Of a stretch of DNA of 64,000 bases, positions 11,955-24,870 are shown piece by piece. The DNA is from Prinsepia uniflora. Its lineage: Eukaryota; Streptophyta; Magnoliopsida; Rosales; Rosaceae. Below the pieces are notes generated by a model. The model ran no database searches and was not told the origin of the DNA. It worked only from the letters and a program-made list of their open reading frames with translations. The DNA is taken from assembly GCA_032719365.1 (NCBI GenBank), contig CM064873.1:35007742-35071741 (forward strand), in the 5' to 3' direction. A program made the translations under genes and the position numbers. How positions within the stretch are numbered: the stretch's first letter is position 1; every line of letters starts with the position of its first letter.

Positions 11955-14900
11955 AATTTCGTCCTCGAAATTTCAATCAGTAGGTGTCACGACAGTTCGC
12001 CCGAGGTATATATGTGTGAACCGGTACCTTTCTGGTTTAACCAAACCAAATATCAGTCCAAATCAAATTTATGGAACCTCAATAATCCAGTCCCCGTCAC
12101 TGGGTCAACATCGGAACATATCTCTCTGTAAACCTCTGCCCCACGGGCAGTCATATTCCAGAAATACGAAGTCTCGCACAACTTCTGAGTATACATATTC
12201 CAGAAATCACAAGGATCAATATCATTATCCCAATCACATGTCATCCACTCATGACATGGTTCAATGGCTTAACTTACCACACATAGGCCAGTAGGCCACC
12301 AAGCTAACAACCTCATAGAGTGCAATAAATCGGGAACTCCTGCCTCTCATCAAGTTCATCACTCCATACCCCCTTTCCAGGGTCACTAAGCATAATGAAT
12401 TTAACTTTTGCTTTTATTGTTACCAATACCTGGCACTCGATACAATCCTTCAGACGATATCGTAAATCATATCCATTCCTTAACCTCAACTCCATCCAAC
12501 ATCATACACCAAGTATGATCCTGCAGTTAGACCCCAATAGTCTGATTGATCGAACATCATGTACTACTCCAATCCTATGGAGTTCCATCAATAATAGGAT
12601 TCACCTATCCTTACGTTATCAAACATGTTAATTATCGGTCGGCTAGTCTCATTAGCCTCCCCGTGCATAATACCTGACCCGACAATGCGGTCATAATCCC
12701 AATGTATCCCGACCATCGCCTCATCACACATTCAGCTTTTCTGTTTATCAATCATGTTTCATCTTGATGGTCAATACAGTACTTATACATTCCTTCCCAG
12801 AGGTATGACCTCTGCATGCTTGATCCATGGGTCACTATGATCGATCTCATATCATGCAAGGAAAGTAAAACTCCCGAGGGTTCAGTTAGCATCGGCAATC
12901 TTAGCCCTATGCTACCGAAGCACACCTCACCAAATCTCAAATCTCATAGTGACATATCACTATGCACACAAAAAGGGTCACATCGAACATAAGTCACGGT
13001 TTCTCCACTGTGTAATTATTCTGTTTCGGTTCTCATTTTCAATAACTCTGACCTTCTTTCGGGTCAATCACCATAACTGGAAATACATTGTAAAGAACCC
13101 CTCTACAATACTCCATGGTATCCATCCAATCTCTCAAACACCTCATTTTTTTCCGTGACAGTTTCCATTGACCAATACATCTGTTTCTCATGGGATTCAC
13201 ACTAATCCCGACTATTCTTAGTCTATGTTCCACAAACCTACTCTGGTCGACCAGACCGAACACTTATTCCACCATATAGTTTTCTCTCTGAGGGTATTCA
13301 ATACAGTATATCACACGTCCATCTGTGCATGTAAGTACATCAATCAATCATCAATCATGGTACCATACACCATCCAAATATGGTCAGAATACCTGACTCA
13401 TCATCTCGCAAACATAACCGGTCCATTTGCCTATCCAAAGGCATCACCAATGGCTAACCTTAGCCACACCAAATCCGGATATCATATTTATCTCTTTTAT
13501 TCACAACTATTAATCATCACCCTGTTGGCCACTTTCATGAGGCCTCATCATCACCATGGTAGCCTATCTCATTCGTTTCAGTTATCACATCTGTCCAACA
13601 GGACCACAAATAATTAGCTCATGATGAGGGATACTTATCTCATACTGTTACCTTATGCAGTTGTCCATAATCAACAAAGCGAGGACCATCATTCTTTTTT
13701 TCCTTTTTAACACCACTGGGTTCCCCACGGTAACACTGAGCCGAATGAACCCGTGTCTACCAAGTCCTGTACTTGCACCTTCAGTCCTTATGACTCCATA
13801 GGTGCCACATACCAAGGTGTCCGAGAAACAACTCGTATACTCGACATGATCATCAGCATAAACTCGATCTCTCACCCTGGAAAAACCTCAGGAAACATAT
13901 TCCAAAATTTGTACATCATCAGCCATCACTAGGTATCTCATATACTAATCACATATACCACACATCTAACTAGTGAACTTTGATTACCTCACATCAACAG
14001 TCCATCGATTGTGAGGTTCGATAGCATTCTAGAGGGTACTATCCTCAAGTCCCCCTGAAATACAAGCTCTGGAAATCCTGGACTCCACATATCACTCTCT
14101 AATCGACACACGCGCTAGAGGTAGCCTGAGTCATCCATCAATCCATCCTAAGGATTACATCCAAATCATCCAAGTTCAAGAATGCTCCAGGTCAGCCACT
14201 AGGCGAAAACACCTGTCATCCTGAGTAACCTCACATCGATAGGTCTACCCCCCTTTGGTCTCACCAGTTTCACCATATAAGTACCAAGGTTACCACATCA
14301 TTATCATCATTTTTATCATATATTTACCAAGATCGCCACATAGTATCATCAAGTCTATCACATCCGTAGCTCTAGGAGACTTACCGACTTCCATACCGTA
14401 ACCACTCACGGACATCTCTGTATCCGTCCAATGCACAACCTCAAAACATGGAAGAATGGATAGCCCGGGACCTACCAAATACATACGTCAGGACCACAAG
14501 TAATGTCATCGCTCAAGGGGCTACTCAGGCCTCCAACTAAGTAACTGTAATCCTCGGGTATGTGGTCCCAATTCGACCACGCCCCCTACGGTCCATCACG
14601 GGCCTACCAATTTTTCCCTCACCTGTCACATCAACTGTAATCACAGAAGCCAATCCCTGCTTCATTGCACCCCAACTGGTACCTCTATCACTTTGTCAAT
14701 CGATATAACCATTTCCTTATAATGTGATCAAATGACTTACAATTACGAGCAACAGTTAATCTTAACATTTTATCACCCAGTGGACCCAACTGGCGTCCCA
14801 CTGTACTCGACCATCTCCAAGTCCATAAATCCAATAAACAGGGTACATCCATAACTCATTGATATTTGATCCTATCCCAATCATTGGCATCCCAGGTGCC

Positions 14901-15315
14901 AAACATTCCTCAATCAAGGGTTTGCCGTGTCAAAAACCATAGTTATATTTCAACCTTTACGGATCATCCCGAGCCCTTATACATTCCCATGACTCATCTC
15001 GAGTCCTAACCAATATCCTAACTCACTTTGAGTCCCATTTTCCTGTCTCGAGTCCAATATTGACACTTTTTGAGTCCACTCTGCCCAATTGTGCTACCTT
15101 TCTAGCCTCTGGGCTCATTCATTCTTGGGACCCACACAAATCCATGTTTAACAGTTAGTTCACAGTGTACACTGATTAACATCTGACCCCCAATCCAGGG
15201 TCAATCTCGTTCCGAGATCTATCACGAGGTCTCATTTACCCTCGTATACCCGTCTCACTACCAGGTCGCGCACGAGGCTTACGTTTCGGAGGCATGATGT
15301 GGCAACAGAATCAGC
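11955..15315 (-). mobile_element. Element A interior, no gag-pol domains
   Basis: About 3.3 kb. All reading frames are short (about 130 codons at most) and none shows protease, reverse transcriptase, RNase H or integrase motifs on either strand. The block nearest the primer site keeps a 19-codon gag-like start. Near 14990-15080 the phrase CGAGTCC recurs several times. Such conserved non-coding interiors may serve packaging or replication in trans, but that is inference. Confidence 0.7.
15236..15295 (-). pseudogene. Gag start remnant of element A (19 codons)
   Basis: A minus-strand ATG at 15295 opens a basic peptide, MPPKRKPRARPGSETGIRG, then stops at 15236. The MPP-basic opening just inside the primer site resembles the gag start of Tekay-type Gypsy elements, and element E has MPTRR at the equivalent place (36388). 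It is probably the only coding trace left of the parent. Too short for a capsid function. A chance frame is possible. Confidence 0.45.
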
Positions 15316-15333
15316 AACCTGGATCTAATACCA
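15316..15333 (-). other. Primer binding site of element A, tRNA-iMet type
   Basis: The minus strand reads TGGTATTAGATCCAGGTT, which matches the complement of the plant initiator tRNA-Met 3' end at 16 of 18 positions. It lies 3 nt inside the 5' LTR, the normal spacing, which fixes the strand and identifies the right-hand LTR as the 5' one. Confidence 0.8.
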
Positions 15334-15336
15334 ATT

Positions 15337-18198
15337 TGACAGGACCCGTCCCCGAAGGACATAGATAATCGTGCCCGGTCCTGCTCCCTTCTGACAAGTC
15401 AACTAAAGTTCTGAAATTTCCCCTCAGTACTTGCCAAACAAGGGATAACCGTACCTGTTCCCACTCATGCTACCACCTCCCGATCAGCCTCGATCAACGC
15501 ACCACGACCTGGAGGGTCAATAAAATAAAAAAGGTGTGAGTGGACAAAACAAAGTTTTAGAAATACATTTATCAAAATACATTCCTACCCTCCAGTTTCA
15601 CAAACATGCATGCATATCATAAATCATGAGTAAAGTAAATCTGAGCACAAACATTTATAAATCACAAATCATGAACAATAAAAACCACGGGACTCATTTC
15701 CATATCCAATCTCATATAGTCACGTTATCCCTGCAACGCGTGCAAATAAATAGGCTCAAGGACCGCTCAAAATCCGAGCATCCGCCGCTGTGAACACATC
15801 ACCAGCCGGAAATCCAGATCGGCATGAACATATCACCGACTGATCTCTATATAATCCAGTACATCAGATCTGAGTCGAGCCTCGCTTGGCTGCACGACAA
15901 CAGACCATGCTACGTGACCTCTCCGGGGTACACACATCCATCCCGAAGGCGAGCGTTATCTCCAGGGTCCATTTCGCGGAAACACATTCCCAACCAGAAG
16001 CCCTAATATCCATAATCCAGGGTGCACTCCGGGGGAAACATATTCCACCCCGAAAGCCATAATATCCATAACATATCATCATCATGAAAACCAGTGAAAA
16101 CAGTTGCATTTGAAATTAAAACCATTTTCAACATAGGGTCTCAGCCCAAAACATACTCTGTAAAACTAGAGTCCCAATTATTTCATAAATATAAAAACCA
16201 TTAATATCATCATATAATCACGTGGAAATACAAATCCAATCAAAATCACATTTCCATTTGGGTCTCACGCCCAAAATATCAATTTCTCGCAAATCCGCGT
16301 AACCCCAACCTCAGTTGCCACTTTCACATAAATCCATAAAATATATCCAGAAAGCATTTCAAATCCATCAAATCAATTTCCCGACTCATAACCCGAGTAA
16401 AAACCAATCTCAAATCCCGGGCCTTCGCCCAAAATAACAATAACACAGTTTTCTCGAAAATCGTGCCCAAAATCATATAAAACAATACAATATTCCCAAA
16501 ATCCGGAAATCATCATATCGAAACATCAATCATGCCAAAGCATTTCAAATCATATAATAAAAGTATTTAAAACATATATGCATGCATTCTCGGTAGAAAA
16601 CAAAAGTCGACTCACACACCGTCCATTCGCTCGCTTTCCGAGCTACACGTTTTTCTGGAATTTTTGATATTTCCCAGGAATCTCGAACCTTGTCCAAAAT
16701 CATTACTCAAGGTCACTAAGGACTTAATTAACATCACACTAATTCCCCATAATTTTTCGGGAATTAAATATTAATTAAACATGTAACATAAACCTTCGGA
16801 CCCTCGAAACAATATCGAAACGGTGTCCGATCTACTCGAAACCAAAGCCAAAATGTTCTTTACATTGAATAGGACAAAAGTCCTGTTGACCTCACCTCGA
16901 GAATCGTGCCCACGCGCCCTCACGCGCCGCCGTGAGTGGCTGCGCTTGAAACCCACGCACCTGCTACAGTGCATCGTCCTTACCTGTTTACCTGGTAAAC
17001 GGATCCTGCGGCCTGCGAGGTGACCTGGTTCAATGTCCATCAATTCTACACCGTTTTCAATAATTCAAACGTCCATTAGCATCGAATTAGGTTTAATTAA
17101 GGATCTGTGAACTCAATTACATTCGACCTTACCTCAATCCAAACGATTCGAAGTTGAACATCGAAAGTTTTATGGGCACTATTCATCGTCCAATCTCCAT
17201 CAATCATCCCTGTTTTCCATCAATTGACGCATCAGGGAGCTTCGTGGGATTCTCATAAACATCTTTGCAAGTTCAATTTCACCGTCCCATGTCTCAATTC
17301 GCACGACTCACGCTCGAACATTCGAAATTTTTCCCTTCTCTGTTCTAGCCCATAACAACCTCAATTTTCTTCATTTTTAATCTGGTTCGACTCGTCTCAC
17401 TCCCAGGGAGCTAACCATAATATCAATTGCACTCACAAACATCCACAACATCAAATTCGATCCTAGCTTCCCCAATGGTTTTTCGGGTTTTCTGGGTTTA
17501 CGTGCAACGGGTTCAAGGTGCATAATTCTTCGTTTAGTTCTCTTTGTTTTCCTCTCTAGATGTCCTTTCAGTTGGTTTTGGTTACTGGGTAGATCAAGCA
17601 AACTGAGATTGAAGTCTGTTATTTGATTGCTCTGTTTTCCCTTTTTGTACAACCGTTGAAGTTCAAATTAATATCCAAATGCCACCAATCTTTTAAACAT
17701 GGTGACAAGTGTCACCAAGTGACCAATCCACATCCAAATTAGCTGAATCAGCCAAGTTAATCATCACAATTATCCCTGCTGCGGAAAATTACCATTTTGC
17801 CCTTGCTATAACAAATTACCAAAATGTCGTTCACTTTCTCAAGCCCATAACTTTTTCATCCGAATCTCGATTAACGCATGCCTCCTGTCTACAGATTCAG
17901 CGTCTCGAGACCTACCCAACGGTACTTACGGAAATTCCAAACACGGTCCCGATCAAAAAGTCAACTAATGGCCCTTCTTGACCAATTTACCAAATTACCC
18001 TTAAACTTCTGAACATCATAACTTTCACCTCGAATGTCGGAATCGGACGTGCCACCTGTTTATGAACTCGTGACGTCCCGAACTACGGCACAGTCATCGG
18101 TCAAAGTTTGTTTGACTGCTGGAACCAAAAGTCAACCGTTCACCCAATTCTAGGGGCAAAATCGTCATCTTCCTTTTTTAAATTTCCGGATCGTTACA
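15337..18198 (-). mobile_element. Element A 5' LTR
   Basis: 2,862 bp, TG...CA on the minus strand, colinear with 9068-11937. Core modules sit near 17876 and 18048 (about 172 bp apart), and the arms at 15536-15545 and 16606-16615 (one mismatch). No large indel separates it from its partner. Confidence 0.85.
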
Positions 18199-18256
18199 TA
18201 GGTTGCCTTTAGTGGGACCCAAAATATCTCATATGGACTAATAGATGAGTGACAAG
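18199..18256 (+). mobile_element. Element B 3' LTR, segment 2 of 4
   Basis: Short stretch between element A and the hAT element. It matches the solo LTR-B around 54490-54530 and holds the left half of a palindrome (gatgagtgacaag) that continues at 28046. Confidence 0.75.
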
Positions 18257-18648
18257 TAAGGCTGGCAATGGGTTAGGTCGTGTCTGATTTGTGTCGCGTC
18301 ATGTACTCTAATTTACCAATTTAAACTCAACCCGAACCCGACCTATTTATCAATCGTGTCAAATTATGTAAACCCGAACCCGACGTGTTTATTAAACAAG
18401 TAACCTAAACCCACCCGTTTAGTGTCCATGACTAATAATGCAACATCATAATGTAATATTAAGTTCCAAAAAATAAGCATCACATTTGCTCATTTAGTAC
18501 ATAATACCAAATAAAAATAAGTGACTAATTACTTAATTAGCAAACACTTAGGAAACAGTTTAAGCGAGAAAAAAAAAAAGTGTTTAACATTGATTGGATC
18601 TTCATGAATTTCACACGAACGTAGCAACTAATTAGCACCTACAATAAA

Positions 18649-18712
18649 ATGAAGAAAACATTAGAATCCAACCTCAAAAAATGAAGAAAACATTAGAATC
18701 CAACCTCAAAAG
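18649..18712. repeat. Tandem duplication, 32-bp unit, two copies
   Basis: The unit starting atgaagaaaacattagaatc occurs at 18649 and again at 18681, almost identical. A recent slip or duplication within the hAT element. Confidence 0.85.
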
Positions 18713-19505
18713 TAATAACATAAAAAAAGACAGAATGTAATTTTTTTAGTACCTAAAGGTTATCCATCATCAGGGCAGTATTTGAGCATTCAATAGATTG
18801 CGATTTATTGATACTAATTTAAAATTTACTGATATCCTCATTGAGATCTTCCAACTTAGGAGCAAGTGCTAAATCATCTGCAAAATTGAAGTTATGAAAA
18901 ACCAAGTAATTAAGAGCACTTTTGTTAGCATTTCCATTCACATTATGTAAAAAAAAAAAACAATAAAACAGCAACATGAAAATGAGGAGCAAGCAAACAT
19001 ATTGTAGTGCAATGATCCTCTAGTAATCCTTTCAAAACCCCAAATATTCATTTAGTGGTCATGTTCTGATACAGCCTTTTTCTGTTGTAAAAAGTGATCA
19101 CGACATTTCAAATTGTCAATAACATCAACCATTTTGATTATCCAAGGTAGAATAAGAACACGAGCCCATTTAATTTACAGGTAATCCGATCATCCAATCT
19201 AAATGGCCGTGCTGTAATCAGGAGGAAAAAAAAAGTGGTTTGATGTTGAAAATAAAAAGCACAAGATCCAAGAGAAGAGAATATACACATTCGGGCCTTC
19301 GATTAGCAGCATAGAAGAAAAGCAAAATGAGATGTTTCTGTTATCTTTGAAATTATAAGATGTAAGAGCAATGTACCCCCACCCAGACCCTGCGTTTCCC
19401 CCGCAACCAACTCAAAAACCAACTTAGAATGATCACCCAAAGGGAACTTTAAATTTGTAGCAATCATACACTCAAATACTATACATGAGCTTTTAAAAAA
19501 CTGCC

Positions 19506-19635
19506 TTACACCTTCTTGAAGAATGAAAGAATATTCCCTTTCTTAGGATCCTTGTTTGCGCCCTTTTTGTTTCCGGCTTTGCCAGTTAGATTTGTTGGAG
19601 CAGTGTTTCCAACTGACTTCTTAGCTACTGGAGAC
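19506..19635 (-). pseudogene. Captured terminal exon with PIP-box-like C-terminus
   Basis: On the minus strand, an AG acceptor at 19636-19637 is followed by 42 in-frame codons and a TAA at 19508-19506. The peptide is basic and ends KGNILSFFKKV. The xxLxxFF pattern at a lysine-rich C-terminus is a PCNA-interacting (PIP) box as found in DNA replication and repair proteins. The plant DNA polymerase delta subunit 3 is a candidate source from memory, but I cannot confirm it. The exon sits inside the hAT element, and the preceding sequence (19638-20810) looks like intron. The reading frame is intact, yet no upstream coding exon is apparent, so this is probably a captured gene tail and not a working gene. 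Confidence 0.5.
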
Positions 19636-20810
19636 CTGTATTCATAAATCCAAAATAAGAAGAGTTCAATCAATAGGCACAAGCTAAAACATCAGCAAAA
19701 AAATTAATCATGAAATCAAGATTTTGGAAGAAAAGAAGTATAACAACACTGACTTTTCCCTAAGCTTGCAATCAAATGAAGCACACAAAGCATCAATTAC
19801 TTGAACAAGTATACTAGACCACGGTCATGATGTTCCAAAAAAGAAACAACTGAAGATATACAGGACTTAATCTCGATCATTTTCAAAACCTCAGTATTTC
19901 ATGCAAAAGCTCCAAAATATGATATTCAAATATTCTAGTTGTTTAAGCCACTACCTGGTTCCAATATCAGATACAATAACCTTCTCTAATACTAGCTAAC
20001 GATAATTGCTACATTCAGTTCAGTTGAACAAAATTACAGGGAGTAGGGAATTGGCTCAGTTGAATAAGATGTGAATATTTTTTTTGATATGTTTGTAATC
20101 ACATTGATCAAGATTTCACATCATACGGAAAGGAACAGAGGGTGTAAAGCAAGCAGACTCTTTTATTAGAAAACAACAAACTGTTAAAACACCATAGCTA
20201 GACACAAATATATAGAAGATAGTCATGCTCAATGCGCAAAGATTAAGAGACCTATGGGCTATGGCATAGGTATACTTGGTTGCACTATACAAATAGAAGA
20301 CTAATTTTAGAACCAAAGCTTTGAGTTACACTAATTAATTGTTTCATCATTCAAATCTATAAAGCATTTTAAGATCACGAAATATGATATCACTACTCAT
20401 GAGACATGAGAAAGTGGAAAGACACCTCTAATCCTCTCATCTTTTTGCGTGAGATTTTATCAAAAAAAAAATTAAAAAAAATACAAAGAACCTCATGGGA
20501 AGAAGACATTGATGTATTAAAACTTAGAATTGAGGTTATTGAAAAATATACTAGCTTGCACGTACTCGGCGTGACCGTATCATGACTTCTGTGATTCTTC
20601 CCTTTCCCTATAATTTTAGTAGAAAAATCTCTTCTAAAACTCACAATATACAATCAGATTAAGAACAAATCTAACCAAACAAATTATGACCAAATCCATG
20701 TGAACAAATTTTTCATAAACCCACAACTAAATTTAGAAAATCAAGGAACCCAGAACTCCGTTCAGATTATAGATTACAAATCATTAAATAAAAGGAACAT
20801 CGAGTATTAC

Positions 20811-20910
20811 CTGGTAGATGCTCACACGAAAATTATATGAGCAGATGTTGCCCTTTCTCCTATAGATTGAAGGCAAGCAATAGACGGCTAGAGGAGGAGA
20901 AGACGGTGAG
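20811..20910 (-). other. Possible captured 5'UTR exon
   Basis: On the minus strand a pyrimidine-rich leader (cttctcctcctctagccg) leads to CATCTACCAG followed by GTAATAC, a good splice donor, at 20810. It has no ATG in frame with the later exon. Together with 19506-19635 it suggests a transcript made of a leader plus a last exon. The left limit of the exon is uncertain. Confidence 0.3.
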
Positions 20911-21039
20911 TGATTAAGAAGAAGAGATGAATGATGAGTAATTAAGAATAGTAAGTGAACGAAGGCTTAAGATGGTTGCTCAGTTTGTCAACAAGGATTC
21001 GATGGTCGCTCAGTTTCTAAAGAACAGATGAGAAACAAG

Positions 21040-22258
21040 CATGGATGAAAATGTCGCCGGAATCGGCGATATATCGTCCGATATATCGCTTTTTCCGGCA
21101 ACCTACACATAAATAAGGGGTGAAGGAAAATCCTCCCCCAAAATCGGCGATTTCGGTCCATATCGGTAAATATCGACGATTTCCGGCGACATTCGCCGAT
21201 ATGCAACGAAATCTCCGATTTTGGTGACGATACTCACAGATCTGCGGTCGCACTTGAGAGTGAGTTTGGTGCCAGCCATCGTCGACAAACCAGAGAGCAT
21301 CGTTTTCAGTCGCCGGAACCGAGAGACTGGAATATGCAAGCCAAGCACTCGTCGGGGAGATCGAATCCGGCCTATCCACTCACGGCGTCTAGGGATTGTG
21401 GCCGTCGAAGCTTACTGACCTATCCACGACCACAGGTGAATCAACAGTTGAGCTTTGCCACCTCAGAATGGCTAATCGTAAAGAGCACCATAGAAGAGTG
21501 CTTTTGAGCCACTCTCAACCTCTCAGAAAATACAGGGGCGGACGATATTGATATTGACTCTGCAAACAGCTTTAATATTTTTCCAAGCTATCAGCTATTA
21601 TTTTAAAAAATATATAAAAATAAATCGTGAAAGGATTTTTTGTTTTTTTTTAATTGATTCACTTTTGTTTTATAATGAGTATTTATGTAAAGAGTGCTCC
21701 ATTTGAATCTTTAAAGCTGCCAACCACGTGAGAAAAGCAACCACATATATTCCACAATCTTTGAAAATTATTATAAATAACTGATATTTATTGTAGACCC
21801 TTGTGGCACCGGTGTGAATGATTTTAATTTTAAAGTTGTTTATTGGTCAAGTTGAAGTCTAGTAAATGGAAATGATCCAGTTAAATACTCTACTTATTTT
21901 TAATTAAGTTTATTGTCTAAAGTATTTTTAGTGTAACATTATTAATAGAATTATATTTTAATTTTAATTTATTTTTAAAATTTTATAATGTTAGTTATCG
22001 GTAGACCTATATTCTATCATATGATTCATCATATATGTATTATATCAAAGTCATTTAATAGTTTTTATTAGTTCTATATAACCATTATTGGGTACTTAAG
22101 TATTTTCCAAAGTTTCATTCCAAATTTCCAATTTTGAACCGAATTTTCGTCATTTTTGTTGATCGTAAACGATATCGATATCGATACCGATATTTGGGGC
22201 GAGATATCCGTAAATTCGACTAGCGATATATCCGTCGATATCGATATTTTCATCCTTG
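21040..22258. mobile_element. Small hAT element (1.2 kb) with perfect 8-bp TSD
   Basis: Left end catggatgaaaatgtcg and right end (complement) caaggatgaaaatatcg agree at 15 of 17 bases. The flanks gaaacaag at 21032-21039 and 22259-22266 are identical. The element is full of CGATAT/ATCGGCGATATATCG subterminal repeats. No transposase is present. A minus-strand frame of about 120 codons crosses the left part (21379-21017) but starts outside or at the edge of recognisable features and has no domain I can name. A short MAGTKLTLKCDRRS start followed by GTGAGT near 21280-21230 could be a captured first exon, which is weak. Confidence 0.8.
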
Positions 22259-24870
22259 GAAACAAGTGAACAAAGGCTTCAATGGATACTGGCCACTGGG
22301 GTTTTTAGCAAGGATTGTGGATGGGCACTCGGTTTCTCCACAAGGATTGAATAGCGGCGGGAAATCGAGCGCAAAACCTATTATTAGGTTAGAAATTATA
22401 AATTTTGGGTATTTATACTAAGCCCATGTGAAACCCTAGATTTGTAAATGGGTTCGAGGGTTCGTGGGTTAGTAGGTTGTGATTTAATAACCCATTTCAT
22501 AAACGGGTTAGAAGGTTATTAAATGGGTTCACGGGTTGACCCGAAATGTAACGACCCGTCCTGGGAGTCGGGATTAGTGAAGGGATTAGTGACGGAGTAG
22601 CTGGGTTAATCGGTGATTAGTGGGTTACTTTTGGACTTTGGGTGTAGAATGACGATTTTGCCCTTAGTTCGGGCAAAAATGTTGACTTTAGTTCGAATGG
22701 TCAATTGGACATTGACCGATGACCATGACGTAGTTTGGGACGTCACGAGTCCGTAGACAGGTGGCACGCCTGATTCCGACATCTGAGGAGGAAGTTATGA
22801 TGTTCGGAAGGTTGAGGGCATTACCGTAATTTGGGTAAACGAAGGGGGAAAAGTTGACTTTTCACACGACAGGGTTTTTACGCATAGACCGAGGACCGTT
22901 AGGTAGGTCTCGATGTCCCGAGTACAATGACAGGTGGCACGCTGTCATCGGACGTCAGACGGATTAGAAATGGGTCTGAGAAGTTGAAGGGCAAAATGGT
23001 AATTTTTGGACCTAGGGGCATTTTGGTCTTTTCACCTTAGGGCCAATCAGATAAGGCCCAATTGGCTTTGTGGGATTGGATATCTATGTTTTGGTCCAGA
23101 GAGAATTGGACACGTGGGAGAGACCTAGAGGTTTCTAGGATGTTTAGCATGGACACGGCTACAAAATGCTTGGTTTTGAACCGTGCATTTGGTTCGAAGA
23201 ACAAAAACAGGGAAAGGAAAATTGTGAGGTTTGTTGATCGACTCTGAGAGTGTGTGAGGTTTGTGACTGGGTGAGAGTGAGCAGGGAAAAGACAGAAACT
23301 GGTGAGTGGAAATCGTGCAAGGAACAACGAGGGTGTGAGGTGTGAGGTCTCAGGGAAAACAGAGAGGGTCGAAATTGTGTTGCAATCACAGACGACCATA
23401 TTCATCCAATCAAGGTCGAGGGGAAGCTCAGACGGCTGAGGGAAACCCAGTGGACACAGAGGTGCACGGTGGTGAGAAAGGCGGAGGTGAAACGACGGTA
23501 TGCCAATTTCCCCTGTTTTTTCCGTTTTGCTCAATTCAAAAGTCGTGGCTTTTGGGGCTGAGTCGAGGGATTTCGTGAGTGTTGTGAGACTCAGTAGGTC
23601 TTTAGGAGTCGTTTAAGGTTGAAGCCGTGATGGGGGATTTTCTGGTTAGCTGGGAACCGAAACAGGGGTTTCGGGTAATTTTCTTCGAGCTTGAAGACAA
23701 CGGGTTAGAGGCTTCGATGTTGAGTTGTTAGGTGGGGAATCGACTAATTAGGCTAGGACGAAGCTAAAGGAATGAAAAGGGTTGAAAATGATGGAGGAAT
23801 AGCAGAGAACTGGTCACCCGGTTCGGGTCAAATAGCCCGGTTTGAACTAGCTGGACAGAGGTTGACGATGACACTGTAGCAGGCGCGTGAAGCCCACGCA
23901 CAGCCATGTTGGGCGGTGCGTAATGACACGTGGGGAGGAATCTGAGGAACCTTCCAACATGGTTTTGAGTCTAAATGTTATAACGAATCTTTTGAGATAG
24001 GTTTCGGGTTAATCGGACGTCGATTCGAGTTAGTTCTGCGGGATCGAAGGTCTAGGGTCCCGTTTAAAGTACGCTTAGAAGTTCGGGAAAGTTATGGGAT
24101 TTGAGTAGGACTTTTGTGAAGTAGTTAGTAACCTCGTTATGGGATTTGAACAGGTTCGGGAAAGCCGAGGATAGCGGAATGGCCGGGAACGGCGTAAGTG
24201 CGCGCGCATCGAGGCGACGACGGAATGGTCTGTGAGTGGACTTTGCTTTCTAACTCTTGATGCATGCATATATGTTTTTATATGTTTTCTATACTCGATT
24301 CTATGATGTGATTTATGATTGTGATGGTTTACGATTTTGTACGTTTTTCAAGGAAATTACGGAATTTCACGTTTTACGAGATTTCGATGGCTATTGTGAT
24401 TTGAACTTGGTTTTAATGAATTGATTTCGAGAATTGAAATATGATTTGATTTCAAAGGAAGTAAAAGGATTTCGGGCTTGAGGCCCAGTTTCAAAAGTGG
24501 TTTTGAGAAACGTGATTTCGGGTTTTAGAATCGGAATTCCGGATGACGATTCGGGATTCGATTCGAGACTTGAAATGGATTTTCGGGTTTGGATTCGGAA
24601 TGGTTATTCTGGATGCTAGCTTACGGAATGATGGTTGAGGACTCGGATCTGGAAAGGAGGTGGATATGAGTTCTGAGTTTGGATTCGGGATCTTGATGAG
24701 ATTGCGGATTCGGATTCGGAAATGGAAAAAGGTTTTCAAACGGTTTTGGATTGGATTTGCTGGATCTGGATATTGGGTTGAAAGACCCGGATATTGTGAT
24801 TGACGGGGGACGGGCCCGGATTGGGTTTAAAGACCCGGATTGAGTTTAAAGACTCGGATATTGATATTTT

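Larger units (their letters stand above)
9068..18198 (-). mobile_element. Element A: complete non-autonomous LTR retrotransposon (LARD type)
   Basis: A two-LTR element of 9,131 bp on the minus strand. Parts in transcription order: 5' LTR 18198-15337; 3-nt spacer; primer site 15333-15316 matching tRNA-iMet; a short gag start; about 3.3 kb of interior without a recognisable domain; polypurine tract next to 11938; 3' LTR 11937-9068. Flanks are taggg (9063-9067) and taggt (18199-18203), 4 of 5 bases. LTRs of 2.9 kb and a long non-coding interior fit the LARD definition. By eye the two LTRs differ at roughly one base in ten to fifteen over the parts compared, so the insertion is old. It sits in the 3' LTR of element B and is itself uninterrupted. 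Confidence 0.85.

Noticed and set aside
13225..13617. 130-codon frame in the element A interior as a possible gene
   Set aside because: It is antisense to the element, has no domain, and the codon pattern does not look coding. It is kept only as non-coding interior.
21017..21379. Minus-strand 120-codon frame as a gene
   Set aside because: It crosses the border of the small hAT element and has no recognisable domain, so a host gene is unlikely.
23037..23534. Minus-strand 165-codon frame as a gene
   Set aside because: It lies antisense in LTR C-prime. The homologous stretch of LTR-C does not keep the frame, and the composition is low-complexity.
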